From: Bacillus sp. FJAT-29937
Lineage (GTDB): Bacteria; Bacillota; Bacilli; Bacillales; Cytobacillaceae
Assembly: GCF_001509555.1 (NCBI RefSeq)
Contig: NZ_LMAS01000007.1
Location: 1 to 64,000 of the forward strand
Length of the DNA stretch: 64,000 nt
Direction of reading: 5' to 3'
The position numbers and the translations under genes are program-made. This document shows positions 16,738 through 25,174 of the stretch, piece after piece. Within the stretch, counting starts at the first letter, position 1. Each line of letters opens with the position of its first letter. The notes under the pieces are model-generated. The model had not been told where the DNA came from and searched no databases. It saw only the letters and a list, made by a program, of their open reading frames with translations.

Positions 16738-17091
16738 ATGGATGCTCTGAATTGGAGTAAAAGTACGTTTAAAAATGAAAAACTACAAAATTATCTGGAA
16801 GAAAAGGTGAGATCTTTATTAAAGGGCCCTCTCCGTAATCACAGCGATTATGCACAGGAGAAATGCATTAAATCCTTTTGCGAAGGGTTAGGCTATTTAG
16901 AAAGTGTTCTCCTTTATCAAAGAGAAATCCATCCTCACAAACTTGAATTAAGTTATTGGCAAGGAAGGGAAGAGGAATATAAAAAATATTGGTTAGAGGT
17001 AGAAGGGATCATTTTAAATTCTATTAATCGTCAATTTAGACATTTCTTAGAATTTTTGTCCTTACCCAATAAAGACACAATAGTACATTAA
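16738..17091 (+). CDS. Hypothetical protein (117 aa)
   Basis: Unrecognised, highly charged helical protein beginning MDALNWSKSTFKNEKLQNYL. ATG follows GAAATGAGGTTGAAC 21 bp after the previous stop. A hairpin terminator follows before the methylase gene. Confidence 0.6.
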   Translation: MDALNWSKSTFKNEKLQNYLEEKVRSLLKGPLRNHSDYAQEKCIKSFCEGLGYLESVLLYQREIHPHKLELSYWQGREEEYKKYWLEVEGIILNSINRQFRHFLEFLSLPNKDTIVH

Positions 17092-17118
17092 AAATGAATG
17101 AGTAATTAACTAAGTAAG

Positions 17119-17150
17119 GAGTTCTCTATTATTAGAGGACTCTTTTATTT
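17119..17150 (+). terminator. Intercistronic terminator before the methylase gene
   Basis: GAGTTCTCT and AGAGGACTC form the stem (one wobble), followed by TTTTATTTTT. The TTGAGGTGAAAA ribosome binding site of the next gene abuts the U-run. Confidence 0.75.
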
Positions 17151-17163
17151 TTGAGGTGAAAAT

Positions 17164-18408
17164 ATGGGATATAACATAGAAGAATTAGTTGGAGAAAAGA
17201 AAGAGCAAATAGTTCAAATAATGGGGCATCCTCTTTTCGTTCCATTTCCAAGATCGATTGAAGATTCATATCATTTTGGATGGGCTCGTGGCATTTGTTT
17301 ATTTGCAGATACTATTTACCATAGCAATTGGTTTAACTGGCTTTCGATTTTGGGAAAAGGGGAATGGAAGTTAGGAGATCCAACTCCGAAAATTGATATG
17401 AGTCCTAGTGGAAATGATGAAGTAAGGAAAATGATGAAAAAATCATATGAGCCGCTCTCCCATCGCGGATTAAGGGCATATGAGTTTCTCGAATGGATTG
17501 GTTATGCTATTGGATTATCATGGTTTAAAAAACCATCTATTGATGAAAAAAGTTGGAAACATTTATATGAAACTTTTGATTTCAGTAAGTTTTATGAATT
17601 TCCTAGCGACTACTTCAGCATGTTTTTAGCTGAAAATGGCCAGTCAGGAGTTGCCGATTATTTTCCAACTCCCCTACACGTCACAATTTTTATGAATAAA
17701 ATTTTAGAATGTAATGACAGAGAAGATGAAGGTTCTTTTATCGATACAGTATGGGAACCTTGCGTTGGGACTGGTGCTATGACCTTACCATCAACAAGTC
17801 TTAATATTGTTGCAGCTGATCTAAATCATATAATGGTTCGAGCTGCAGCCATTCAAGCTTTTTTTTATAAGCCTTCAATGCTTTATGTACCAAGACCAGT
17901 TGTTGGTATTCATGCTGATCCAAAAACTTTAACGATAAATAGATATTATGAGTTTAACACAGATACTCGAATTTTCAATGGAAATAGTCTTCTAGGTGAG
18001 TTTTCTTGTCCAAAATCTATTTTTCTAGAAGATAGTGAATTTGTCGAAGTATATTTTGGGGCTATAGATTTAGAAAAACATGAAATCTATCAGTTTGAGG
18101 ATGAATTAGAAAAGCCTTGGGAGACATTAGATAAAGAATTACAAATAAAAATTGTACAGGCCATGTCACGAGAAATTCAACCTCAAAAAGTAATGACGAA
18201 TCCACCTTTCAATATGAAGCTACCTTCCTTTGAAAAGGCACGTATAGAGGAGATTCATAAAAGAAACGAAGTCTTTCTTGAAATGAGGGAAAGTAAGAAA
18301 CGTTTAGCTTTATTTCAAAGTATTGAAAAAGAAGTGGAAGAAAAGATTAAGATTGCTGCTTCAGATGACCGAAAAACAGGGAAGGAACAGCTCATGTTTG
18401 TATTTTAA
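17164..18408 (+). CDS. N6-adenine-type DNA methyltransferase-like protein
   Basis: The core shows motif X-like ADYFPTP, motif I WEPCVGTGAM (residues about 197-206, SAM binding) and motif IV TNPPFN (about 345-350, catalytic NPPF). This is the gamma-class adenine methylase order. A well-defined target recognition domain is not obvious, and the 414-aa protein ends GKEQLMFVF with a possible clamp-binding tail. No restriction endonuclease gene neighbours it, so it would be an orphan methylase, perhaps protecting the element or regulating replication. Confidence 0.75.
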   Translation: MGYNIEELVGEKKEQIVQIMGHPLFVPFPRSIEDSYHFGWARGICLFADTIYHSNWFNWLSILGKGEWKLGDPTPKIDMSPSGNDEVRKMMKKSYEPLSHRGLRAYEFLEWIGYAIGLSWFKKPSIDEKSWKHLYETFDFSKFYEFPSDYFSMFLAENGQSGVADYFPTPLHVTIFMNKILECNDREDEGSFIDTVWEPCVGTGAMTLPSTSLNIVAADLNHIMVRAAAIQAFFYKPSMLYVPRPVVGIHADPKTLTINRYYEFNTDTRIFNGNSLLGEFSCPKSIFLEDSEFVEVYFGAIDLEKHEIYQFEDELEKPWETLDKELQIKIVQAMSREIQPQKVMTNPPFNMKLPSFEKARIEEIHKRNEVFLEMRESKKRLALFQSIEKEVEEKIKIAASDDRKTGKEQLMFVF

Positions 18409-18455
18409 CCTGGAGCGGGATTAATGTAACGCTCGAAAAAGAATGGGGTTATCGT

Positions 18456-18638
18456 ATGCCATTATTTAAAATGGAAAAAATGAAAAACTTTGTTAACCAG
18501 GACCGATTGTTAAATATGGTCTATAAAGATTTGTGTAAAAGAAATAGCAGCATGACTGATGAAGAAGTACTAGAAATTGTATTTAACAGCTATGTGCTTG
18601 GAGATTCAGTAATGGAAGATATTTATTCCAAACTATAA
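18456..18638 (+). CDS. Small hypothetical protein (60 aa)
   Basis: Unrecognised soluble protein with two predicted helices (KNFVNQDRLLNMVYKDLCKR, TDEEVLEIVFNSYVL). Its ribosome binding site is weak (ATGGGGTT). It follows the methylase by 47 bp and precedes a small membrane protein. Confidence 0.5.
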   Translation: MPLFKMEKMKNFVNQDRLLNMVYKDLCKRNSSMTDEEVLEIVFNSYVLGDSVMEDIYSKL

Positions 18639-18661
18639 AAATGGAGGGAGAGAGTAAATAA

Positions 18662-18868
18662 ATGTTTAATAGTTATAAGAGTTATGTATTAGTGAATGCC
18701 ATATCATTTTTTGTGATGGTGATTTTATTGTTAATCTTCATCAGTCAACCAGCAGATGGTTTAACAATAAACCTGTTTATGAAGAAACTCGCTCTGAGTT
18801 CTTTAATTTTCACATTAATAATGACTATTTTTATTAATTTAGGTATTTATTTTGTTTCCAAAAGATGA
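18662..18868 (+). CDS. Small membrane protein (68 aa)
   Basis: Two hydrophobic segments (residues about 9-29 and 46-65) separated by a short polar loop; no family recognised. ATG after GGAGGGAGAG. End of the operon; a hairpin-rich region follows. Confidence 0.6.
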   Translation: MFNSYKSYVLVNAISFFVMVILLLIFISQPADGLTINLFMKKLALSSLIFTLIMTIFINLGIYFVSKR

Positions 18869-18953
18869 TTTTAAATTCACTCTTTACGAAATTTATAAAT
18901 AAAATCGTATTAATACAAAAGTAGTAAGGCCTTTAATTAATATTATTTAATAG

Positions 18954-18995
18954 GAGCTTTCTCTATAGATTTAAAGTAGAGAAGGCTTCTTCTTT
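18954..18995 (+). terminator. Probable terminator
   Basis: AGCTTTCTCTA and TAGAGAAGGCTTC form an imperfect stem with T-rich 3' flank. Confidence 0.55.
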
Positions 18996-19026
18996 AATAT
19001 AAAATAGTTACAATAAGGGGATTTTA

Positions 19027-19207
19027 TGTTAATATTAATCTATCTTTATTATTTATTTTTTACATTCACCCAAGCGGGAGAATTTACTTGTATTTAAAAG
19101 CGCTTTTTAGAAAGCGAACAACTATTAATGCCAGAAATGGTTTGTTGTTCTTTTTCTGAAAAGCGTTTTTTTTTTGCTTTTCAAATACTTTTTAAGGAGG
19201 GATTCCA
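19027..19207 (+). promoter_or_regulatory. Shared 5' leader module, copy 3
   Basis: Weak extended -10 TGTTAATAT ends at 19035. ACCCAAGCGGGA is at 19068-19079. The terminator (AAGCGCTTTTTAGAAAG with CTTTTTCTGAAAAGCG, then nine Ts) ends at about 19179. TACTTTTTAAGGAGGG ribosome binding site follows. Confidence 0.75.
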
Positions 19208-19525
19208 TTGTTAATTGAAACTACTTATAACAATGGCACAGCAATTTATTCTCTAACGGAGAATGGAAAGGAAATTAGCCAAATTTGTATAACGGATGGG
19301 AAGTATACAGGCTATAGTATTGTTCCCATCATTACCAACTTGAATGGGAAGTCAACAGGTATTCTTGTAATATTAAACTGGATAATATCTAAGTTAAAGT
19401 CTCCATTATTGGCTGATTTAAAGTTTTCGATTTTACTTGATTATGGTTTTAGGCATCATGAAACAGGTTTAGTTTGGGACAATAATTTTGAAGATGCTGA
19501 GGAGTTAATGGCGGTGAGTTCATAA
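19208..19525 (+). CDS. Hypothetical protein (105 aa)
   Basis: Unrecognised. TTG start seven nt after AAGGAGGG. The sequence is mixed alpha/beta with GILVILNWIISKLKSPLL in the middle and an acidic C terminus. Its stop abuts the start of the RecB-like nuclease gene, so the two are coupled and may act together. Confidence 0.6.
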   Translation: MLIETTYNNGTAIYSLTENGKEISQICITDGKYTGYSIVPIITNLNGKSTGILVILNWIISKLKSPLLADLKFSILLDYGFRHHETGLVWDNNFEDAEELMAVSS

Positions 19526-20656
19526 ATGACTGCTATTCCTCAAAACGAACCATTAATTGAACAAAAGACAAAAGAGAAAATCAAAAAGTGGAGTTTTTCA
19601 CGCTTGTCAATGTTTGAAGGCTGCCAACGACAATTCTACTATAAATACATTTTAGAATTACCGTATCCATCGGCTTACCCTATGCGTATAGGGAAAATAT
19701 TCCACACAGCCATTGATTTAATGGTAAAGGAAGGATACTCCCCTCATGAGGCTTTATATTACTCAATTGGGGTTAATGAAGGCTTGCCTGAAGGCGAAAA
19801 AACAAGTTTCTTGCTCTATATGTTACGAAAAGCGTATGAACGTATTCCGAATCTTGAGTATGCCGAAATTTCATCAGAAGTTCATTTAGAAATAAAAACA
19901 ACCAAAGGAATTGTCCACGGATATATTGATTTGATAATTGATGATCCCTCCCAGGACCTTATTGAATTATGGGATTATAAAACCAGTTGGCATGCTTTTT
20001 CAGCTGAAACGCATATGCAGCTCCCTTTATATGGGTGGTTATATCAGCAATTGAAATATACAGGCAGCAACTTTAAGGGGAGGCTGATTTTCCCTCGGTT
20101 GGATCCTGAAAACGATACAGTTGTTGATTTAACTGTAGATAAGCTTACAGAAGCAAGGAATTGGTTAGTAAGAACAATTAATCAAATTGAAGCGAAAAAT
20201 CCAGATGTCTTAGAGGATTGGGAAATGTGTAAGGATCGCTCAAAATGTGATTACTGCCCGTTTGTCTCTCGCTGTGCAGGAACATTGTTGAATGGACTTC
20301 CAAGTACAGGTGAGCCCACTTCTATTAAGGAAGCAGAACAAATCGGAGCATTTATATTAGCTCAAGAGACGGCTTTAAAAAACATGAAAAATGGTCTTAA
20401 AAAATGGGTGGAGGAAAACGATCCTGTAAAGGTTGGCGCTGGTAGTTGGGTACATCAGGCATCAGAGCCCAAGGCTAAATGTGAAGATGTTGAAGCTCTT
20501 GTTGATTATGCAATTCGTTACGGATTGGATATAAAAGAGGCTTTATCGGCTAAATCAGCCACTTTAGATAAGTGGTTGCAGCAAGATGAAACAGGAGAAT
20601 TAAATCAATTAATCTCTTATTCAAAAGGGCGAAAATCTTTACGTTTCGTCAATTAA
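19526..20656 (+). CDS. RecB/Cas4-like PD-(D/E)XK nuclease with Fe-S cluster
   Basis: Domain reading: WSFSRLSMFEGCQRQFYYKY (first cluster cysteine C33), GKIFHTAIDLM, HGYIDLIID with metal-binding D135, ELWDYKTS with D150 and K152, and MQLPLYGWLYQ. A terminal CKDRSKCDYCPFVSRC brings C235, C241, C244 and C250. This is the layout of AddB/Cas4-type nucleases with a [4Fe-4S] staple that binds DNA ends. The C-terminal 120 residues are an extra helical domain. In this setting a role in recombination or end processing of replication intermediates is likely. No cas genes are present. Confidence 0.85.
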   Translation: MTAIPQNEPLIEQKTKEKIKKWSFSRLSMFEGCQRQFYYKYILELPYPSAYPMRIGKIFHTAIDLMVKEGYSPHEALYYSIGVNEGLPEGEKTSFLLYMLRKAYERIPNLEYAEISSEVHLEIKTTKGIVHGYIDLIIDDPSQDLIELWDYKTSWHAFSAETHMQLPLYGWLYQQLKYTGSNFKGRLIFPRLDPENDTVVDLTVDKLTEARNWLVRTINQIEAKNPDVLEDWEMCKDRSKCDYCPFVSRCAGTLLNGLPSTGEPTSIKEAEQIGAFILAQETALKNMKNGLKKWVEENDPVKVGAGSWVHQASEPKAKCEDVEALVDYAIRYGLDIKEALSAKSATLDKWLQQDETGELNQLISYSKGRKSLRFVN

Positions 20657-20663
20657 TTAAGAT

Positions 20664-20697
20664 ACCTATCAGTGAGTAGCTGATAGGTGTTTTTTGA
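20664..20697 (+). terminator. Terminator between nuclease and next gene
   Basis: ACCTATCAG and CTGATAGGT form a 9-bp stem followed by GTTTTTT. Confidence 0.8.
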
Positions 20698-20735
20698 ATA
20701 AAACAAATTTGAAAACACTTGGAGGAAAATTAAAA

Positions 20736-21110
20736 ATGGCAAATTGGACTGTACATTATGTATTTGAAACAGAGCTTTGTGAGTTTGGGGGTCTATGTAA
20801 CTATCATACACACGGACTTAAAGAAAACTATGACCATCTAGATTTTCAAGTTGTTTTACCGTTGAATCCCAAAACGATAGATCCTATCCTTGGAATGATG
20901 GTAAATCAGATAAAAGAAGGAAGAGTATTTGAATCTGATAAGAAAGCTGGTCAAGTATTAAGAGGTTTTGATGTCTTATTCAAAGAATTTCATGATGGCA
21001 ATCGCAAAGTTTTACGCTTAATTCTACCTGATCCAAATGGGAAATTCCCAGGAGATGAAGGCTGCCAAGAGCCATATTCTCGACAACTAGAAGAGTTACC
21101 TCTTGTTTAA
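20736..21110 (+). CDS. Hypothetical protein, possibly DUF4262-like
   Basis: The start is the ATG at 20736 behind TTGGAGGAAAA. The N-terminal half (CNYHTHGLKENYDHLDFQVV) resembles the 'xTxGLxxxxxHPE' pattern of DUF4262 proteins, but the match is loose. Function unknown. It is followed by another small gene and a terminator. Confidence 0.5.
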   Translation: MANWTVHYVFETELCEFGGLCNYHTHGLKENYDHLDFQVVLPLNPKTIDPILGMMVNQIKEGRVFESDKKAGQVLRGFDVLFKEFHDGNRKVLRLILPDPNGKFPGDEGCQEPYSRQLEELPLV

Positions 21111-21138
21111 AATTTTCTATAGGAGCGGGGTTGTTAAT

Positions 21139-21498
21139 ATGAATTGGAGACAAAATACGCTTACAAGATGGAGTCAGATTGAACCCAATAAGTGGGGGAG
21201 TAAAGTAAAAGGGACAAATTATTTATTTATTATTATTGAACCTTTGCAGGACGGAATATACACACTGACATATATGGATGCTGATTTAAAAGATTATACA
21301 AAGGAGGAAAAAGAAACTGTTCTTAATGAGTATAAACTTTCTCCTTATTCAGAAAGGAAGTTAGCTTTAAAGTTAATGGAGCATTACGGTCATTATGAGT
21401 GGAAAGAAACCTTAAATAGTAAACAAGAGTTGTTGAATCACTTAGAAGGTTGGACATCTTTTGAACTGTCATTATTAAGAAATTTAAAGGAAAACTAA
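21139..21498 (+). CDS. Hypothetical protein (119 aa)
   Basis: Unrecognised. ATG at 21139 follows TAGGAGCGGGG. The N-terminal half is beta-rich (NYLFIIIEPLQDGIYTLTYM); the C-terminal half is charged and helical. Same operon as the preceding gene. Confidence 0.6.
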   Translation: MNWRQNTLTRWSQIEPNKWGSKVKGTNYLFIIIEPLQDGIYTLTYMDADLKDYTKEEKETVLNEYKLSPYSERKLALKLMEHYGHYEWKETLNSKQELLNHLEGWTSFELSLLRNLKEN

Positions 21499-21605
21499 TC
21501 TGCCATTTATTATGGATACTATTTGGATAATAAATAATGGCGCTTTAAGTGAAACAATACCGAGTTGGCTAAATGAAAAGATAAAGAATTATCATGCAAA
21601 CGAAA

Positions 21606-21642
21606 AATCCCCATGTAGTTTCCGCTACATGGGGATTTTCGT
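21606..21642 (+). terminator. Strong terminator
   Basis: AAATCCCCATGTAG and CTACATGGGGATTT form a 14-bp stem followed by Ts. Confidence 0.85.
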
Positions 21643-21663
21643 CAAAAAGTTTTTTTGCTTTTT

Positions 21664-21739
21664 CAAACCCAAAAACTTTTTAAGGAGTAATATTAAGTTA
21701 TCATGTTCAAATCTTTTAGTCAATTAATCTGGAATAATT
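21664..21739 (+). other. Orphan ribosome-binding module with a 13-codon frame
   Basis: AAAAACTTTTTAAGGAG, the same ribosome binding tail that ends the plasmid's leader modules, occurs here after a terminator. Only a 13-codon frame (MFKSFSQLIWNN) follows, and then hup on the other strand. It is probably the scar of a lost gene or an inversion endpoint; a real leader peptide cannot be excluded. Confidence 0.45.
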
Positions 21740-21745
21740 GAAACT

Positions 21746-22027
21746 TTAAGCTTCCACTTTGACGGCATCGCGTAACGCTTTTCCTGGTTTAAAAGTAGGC
21801 AACTTACTAGCCTGAATTTCAATCTCTTCACCAGTTTGAGGGTTTCTTCCTTTTCTAGCTGCTCTTTCACGAACCTCAAAATTTCCGAAACCTATTAATT
21901 GAACTTTATCTCCATTTTTTAATGCATCTTCAATAGCCTGAAAAACTGCATCTACAGCTTTGTTAGAATCCTTCTTAGATAGTTCACTTATTTCAGCAAC
22001 CGCATTTACTAATTCAGTCTTATTCAT
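21746..22027 (-). CDS. hup: HU-family nucleoid protein
   Basis: [40 protein letters not shown] and [14 protein letters not shown] are hallmarks of the HU/HBsu family. HU bends DNA and helps origin opening and recombination. The 93-aa length is normal with the ATG at 22027; a longer frame upstream has no support. It is transcribed leftward, from its own promoter because a terminator separates it from the upstream minus-strand gene. Confidence 0.93.
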   Translation of the reverse strand: MNKTELVNAVAEISELSKKDSNKAVDAVFQAIEDALKNGDKVQLIGFGNFEVRERAARKGRNPQTGEEIEIQASKLPTFKPGKALRDAVKVEA

Positions 22028-22122
22028 AAAAAACACGTCCTTTTGTTTAGTCAATACAATCAATAGATTGTTTAATATATTTGTAACACAGGGCTCATTT
22101 GTTCGCAAATTTTCCAAAAAAT

Positions 22123-22146
22123 AATAGGATCAAATTTGATCCTATT
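22123..22146 (-). terminator. Palindromic terminator between 22145 gene and hup
   Basis: AATAGGATCAAA/TTTGATCCTATT is a perfect 24-bp palindrome with ATTTTTT on the minus-strand 3' side. Confidence 0.8.
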
Positions 22147-23170
22147 AAAAAGTTTGTTTTCTCCGTTTACTTAGGTCAATGACGTTTGAATTTTTTGACC
22201 TTGATTTTATTGTTTGTTTCTTTTCCTCTTTTGCCCACTCCTGCAGCTTTTCTTCAGTATAATGTTCCATGCTTTCAGCCCAATCAGGAATTTCCTTAGA
22301 AGGGTATGGATAAGGAGCTAAAGCTGGGTTAGAGTAATTTTGAATGATTTCAGAAACAAATACATTCCCTTGTAACATATTCGTATACCGCTGTCTTTTC
22401 TCCCGCTCCGCTTCCCACGCAGAAATTATGGTTTTTCCTTTCTCTTGATCAGGGAACAGTTCTCTCCACAAAATTTGAGGCTCTACTTCTCCGAAATGTT
22501 GTTTAATGGTTTGGTTTATTTTTTTATATCTCATTTCTAAGTAACCTTGTAATTTCATAGAGGAGTATAGGGCAAAGTAGATGACACCTGGTATGGTGAA
22601 TCTTTCCCAGCCACTAATCCAATTATCCATACTATGAAGAGTTACAAAAGAGAACCAGAGGAACCCAATACTAAAGGCTGCCAGTGTAATGAATAGATCC
22701 TTAATTCCAATCACTTTCCATAAAGAGGGACGCTCTATTGGTAGTTTTCTTTGTATTTGTCCATGAATATAAATTCTGTCCCTAAAGAAACTGACCACCA
22801 TCTGATAAAATCGGTTATCCGTAATTTTTCTTAAGTCACCTGAAACAGCTTGAGGTGGATTCATTAAATAGTAAAACATTAGAGGTGGAACATAAGGTGT
22901 TTCGGCCCATCTTTCTAATTCACTAAGAAGGCGATTCCGTCTTACTAATTCCATTGTTTCATATTTAACTTCAGCTATGTTTTTGGAAATTAAATATGAG
23001 AGTAAAAGGATAAGCAACCAATCCCACCATTGATATAAATACTGGTAGGAGATTTGTAGGAAACTTTGATAGGTTTCAAATATAGGAATTTTTAATAATT
23101 TTTCTATCAACCACGATAGAGGATAAGCAATAACGGCCCATACTAAAACTTTTTTCAGCTTACTCAGCAT
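22145..23170 (-). CDS. Membrane protein of unknown function (341 aa)
   Basis: About four hydrophobic segments lie in the first two thirds (near residues 5-25, 47-65, 158-178, 190-208). A long charged cytoplasmic tail follows, ending in SNVIDLSKRRKQTF. No family recognised. It is the only minus-strand gene with a copy of the shared leader, so it probably belongs to the same regulon as the replication genes, and it could be a mating-pair or membrane-anchoring component. ATG after AAGGAGAGTGAG. Confidence 0.65.
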   Translation of the reverse strand: MLSKLKKVLVWAVIAYPLSWLIEKLLKIPIFETYQSFLQISYQYLYQWWDWLLILLLSYLISKNIAEVKYETMELVRRNRLLSELERWAETPYVPPLMFYYLMNPPQAVSGDLRKITDNRFYQMVVSFFRDRIYIHGQIQRKLPIERPSLWKVIGIKDLFITLAAFSIGFLWFSFVTLHSMDNWISGWERFTIPGVIYFALYSSMKLQGYLEMRYKKINQTIKQHFGEVEPQILWRELFPDQEKGKTIISAWEAEREKRQRYTNMLQGNVFVSEIIQNYSNPALAPYPYPSKEIPDWAESMEHYTEEKLQEWAKEEKKQTIKSRSKNSNVIDLSKRRKQTF

Positions 23171-23332
23171 CTAACTCACTCTCCTTAAAAAATAAGAAAA
23201 GCACCCCTTTGAATATGGATTTGTGATAAACACAAATAATCATTCAAAGGAATGCTTCTCGTTAAAAGTAATTTCCTCCCGCTAGGGTGGAAAGGAATAA
23301 AATTCATAAAGTATAGCTTTATGATAACATGA
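23171..23332 (-). promoter_or_regulatory. Shared 5' leader module, copy 9 (minus strand)
   Basis: Read on the minus strand: extended -10 TGTTATCAT (3' end at 23321), then ACCCTAGCGGGA at 23288-23277. The terminator is AGCATTCCTTTGAAT with ATTCAAAGGGGTGCT and a U-rich tail. TTTTTTAAGGAG and the ATG at 23170 follow. Same order and spacing as the eight plus-strand copies. Confidence 0.75.
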
Positions 23333-23363
23333 TATTTAAAAATATTGTACCAATATTTAATAG

Positions 23364-23535
23364 GCGTGCTATAATATTACATATATATTTTAATTTTTAT
23401 TACCAACCTACGCAGGATGGTCAAACTAGTTATAAAAGGCTCTATAAGAGTTACCAATTGAGGAATCCACATTCATTGGTGATTGTTATAGGGCTTTTTT
23501 GTGTTTTCAGCTCTATAAATTTTTTAAGGAGGAAT
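23364..23535 (+). promoter_or_regulatory. Shared 5' leader module, copy 4
   Basis: Extended -10 TGCTATAAT ends at 23375. ACCTACGCAGGA at 23406-23417 again has the compensated CCU/AGG stem. The terminator (AGGCTCTATAA with TTATAGGGCTTTTTT) ends near 23500. TTTTTTAAGGAGG follows. The promoter is divergent from copy 9. Confidence 0.78.
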
Positions 23536-23832
23536 ATGATGAATCCCAGTAATAGCACAACAAAAACGGGATTTAGTAAAGCGGGTTTCGGGTGCTGCTC
23601 TTTTTGGAATGTATGTAATATGGGTAAAGGCGCTTGTTATTACCAAGAGAGTGATCTGGAAGTTAAAAACTATTGTCGATGTTATCAACGTAAACATTCT
23701 AAGAATGTAAAACCAGTAACTAAGAAAATAGTTAAACAACCTGTTCAACAGGATTTATTTTCTTCAAGTGATTCAAAGGAAGAGAAAAAAATTAGTAATA
23801 GGGATGAAATGACCCAATTAAGTCTTTTTTGA
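23536..23832 (+). CDS. Cys-rich protein with two clamp-binding-like motifs (98 aa)
   Basis: The ATG at 23536 follows TTAAGGAGGAAT. The N-terminal half is Cys-rich (GFGCCSFWNVCNMGKGACYY, later YCRCYQRK), suggesting a zinc finger. The C-terminal half has QQDLF and the protein ends in QLSLF, the exact beta-clamp-binding consensus. It is directly followed by the exonuclease gene. A clamp-bound adaptor is a reasonable inference; no enzymatic domain is visible. Confidence 0.7.
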   Translation: MMNPSNSTTKTGFSKAGFGCCSFWNVCNMGKGACYYQESDLEVKNYCRCYQRKHSKNVKPVTKKIVKQPVQQDLFSSSDSKEEKKISNRDEMTQLSLF

Positions 23833-23845
23833 GGAGGAAGAACAT

Positions 23846-24769
23846 ATGCAAATGTCTATATTTGATTTGGTTTCCCATGAGGAAAAAGATGTAAGTGATA
23901 ATGCGGCTCTTTTAATCGATGGGAATAATTTATTAAACCGAGCATTTTATGCGACAAGAGAGTCGATGAAGCAGTCACCAAATGGTAAATACACAAATGG
24001 TGTTAATATGTTTTTACAGATGATGTTGAAGTATAAACGGGACCTTAATGTATCGCATTTAGCGGTATTTTTTGATAAAACTAGAGGGTTTCGTGAAAAT
24101 TTGTACCCAGGCTATAAAGGAACTCGTAATACTCAACCTGAAGAACTTAAAGAGCAATTCCCTTTATTAGAGGAGCTGCTAAAAGCAATGAATGTATCTG
24201 TTTTTGCAGATGAAGAAATGTATGAGGCGGATGATTTAATAGCTTCACTGGCTAAACAATTGGAATCTCATATGAAAGTATATTTGTTATCGAATGATGA
24301 AGATTTACTTCAATTAGTAACAGATCAAGTCATTCAAATTTGTAGGAAGGGGAAAGAGGACGTTTTCTTTGATAGAGATGTTTTTTATCAAAATTATGGA
24401 CTTCAGCCTTTTCAGATGATTGACCTTAAAGGTCTTATGGGAGATACATCAGATGAGTATCCTGGAGTACCTGGAATAGGGGAAAAAGGTGCACAAAAAT
24501 TATTGCAAAAGTATGGAACGGTTGAATCTATCTATGATAACCTTCCAACCTTGCCAAAGGAATTTAATCGTTATAAGAAAAAATTAGAAAATGGGAAAGA
24601 TGAAGGGTTCTTATCTAAGAAACTTGCTACTCTAGTAAGTAGTATTCAAGTAATTGAAAACAGAAGTGAAATACAAATACAATGGGATATGAACTCCTTA
24701 CTTGATTATTGTAGAAACCTGGGTTTACGCCGGTTACAAATGGAAGTAGAGTCAGGGAGATATTCTTAA
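23846..24769 (+). CDS. 5'-3' exonuclease / flap nuclease (PolA N-terminal domain type)
   Basis: A 307-aa stand-alone FEN-like nuclease: ALLIDGNNLLNRAFYA, AVFFDKTRGFRENLYPGYKG, the acidic EMYEADDLIASL and YLLSNDEDLLQLV, then DLKGLMGDTSDEYPGVPGIG with the helix-hairpin-helix. It removes RNA primers or flaps during lagging-strand synthesis. The N terminus MQMSIFDL is added in front of the nuclease core and resembles a clamp-binding peptide. ATG after GAGGAGGAAG, 13 bp after the Cys-rich gene. Confidence 0.92.
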   Translation: MQMSIFDLVSHEEKDVSDNAALLIDGNNLLNRAFYATRESMKQSPNGKYTNGVNMFLQMMLKYKRDLNVSHLAVFFDKTRGFRENLYPGYKGTRNTQPEELKEQFPLLEELLKAMNVSVFADEEMYEADDLIASLAKQLESHMKVYLLSNDEDLLQLVTDQVIQICRKGKEDVFFDRDVFYQNYGLQPFQMIDLKGLMGDTSDEYPGVPGIGEKGAQKLLQKYGTVESIYDNLPTLPKEFNRYKKKLENGKDEGFLSKKLATLVSSIQVIENRSEIQIQWDMNSLLDYCRNLGLRRLQMEVESGRYS

Positions 24770-24883
24770 TACTTTCTTCTATCCTCATTGTTTTAACTTC
24801 AAGTTAATGGTAAAATAATTTACTAGGATGTTCGAGGAGAAAGTAGAGAGACAGAATCTTTTTAGAGATTGAGAGGGAGCATA

Positions 24884-25087
24884 ATGAATGCTGCAAGTTA
24901 CTGGTTTGTAGTTGTAGATAATCAAACAGGTACTTTTTTAAATGCTCAAATGGCCAATAACAGTAATAATTACGATGATGCTGTTATCAAGTTCGAAAGG
25001 AAGTTTCCTATTTACACTGTTTTAGAGGGTGGAGAGGGAATTGAAAATCGACCAGAGGCATTTGTTAATTTACCATATGTTTCTTAG
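24884..25087 (+). CDS. Small hypothetical protein (67 aa)
   Basis: ATG at 24884 after GAGAGGGAGC. Unrecognised; compact alpha/beta sequence with YWFVVVDNQTGTFLNA at the start. First gene of the segment that leads to the E2-like protein. Confidence 0.6.
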   Translation: MNAASYWFVVVDNQTGTFLNAQMANNSNNYDDAVIKFERKFPIYTVLEGGEGIENRPEAFVNLPYVS

Positions 25088-25098
25088 TATAAATAAAA

Positions 25099-25158
25099 CA
25101 CTCGTTTTGGAGTGATGAATGGATTAAGCCTTTCATTACCTCAAGACGGGTGTTTTTT
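25099..25158 (+). terminator. Intercistronic terminator with stacked hairpin
   Basis: AAAACACTCGTTTTG and CAAGACGGGTGTTTT form the outer stem, followed by TTATTT. GTGATGAATGG/CCTTTCATTAC is a second stem inside. The next gene's GGAGGG begins 4 nt after the run. Confidence 0.75.
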
Positions 25159-25174
25159 ATTTGGAGGGATCACT

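Noticed and set aside
17164-18408. Complete restriction-modification system
   Set aside because: Only a methylase-like gene is found; neighbours are small unknown proteins without nuclease motifs.
18411-18440. Tenth copy of the leader hairpin (GAGCGGGATTAATGTAACGCTC)
   Set aside because: It contains GCGGGA but lacks the ACCC arm, the fixed promoter spacing, the terminator and the conserved ribosome site.
19526-20656. CRISPR-associated Cas4
   Set aside because: Cas4-like residues are present, but there is no CRISPR array, cas1 or cas2; RecB/AddB-like plasmid nuclease is the safer call.
21512-21727. 71-codon frame with ATG after the 21139 gene
   Set aside because: It runs through the strong terminator hairpin at 21606-21642 and has no ribosome binding site; composition is not protein-like.
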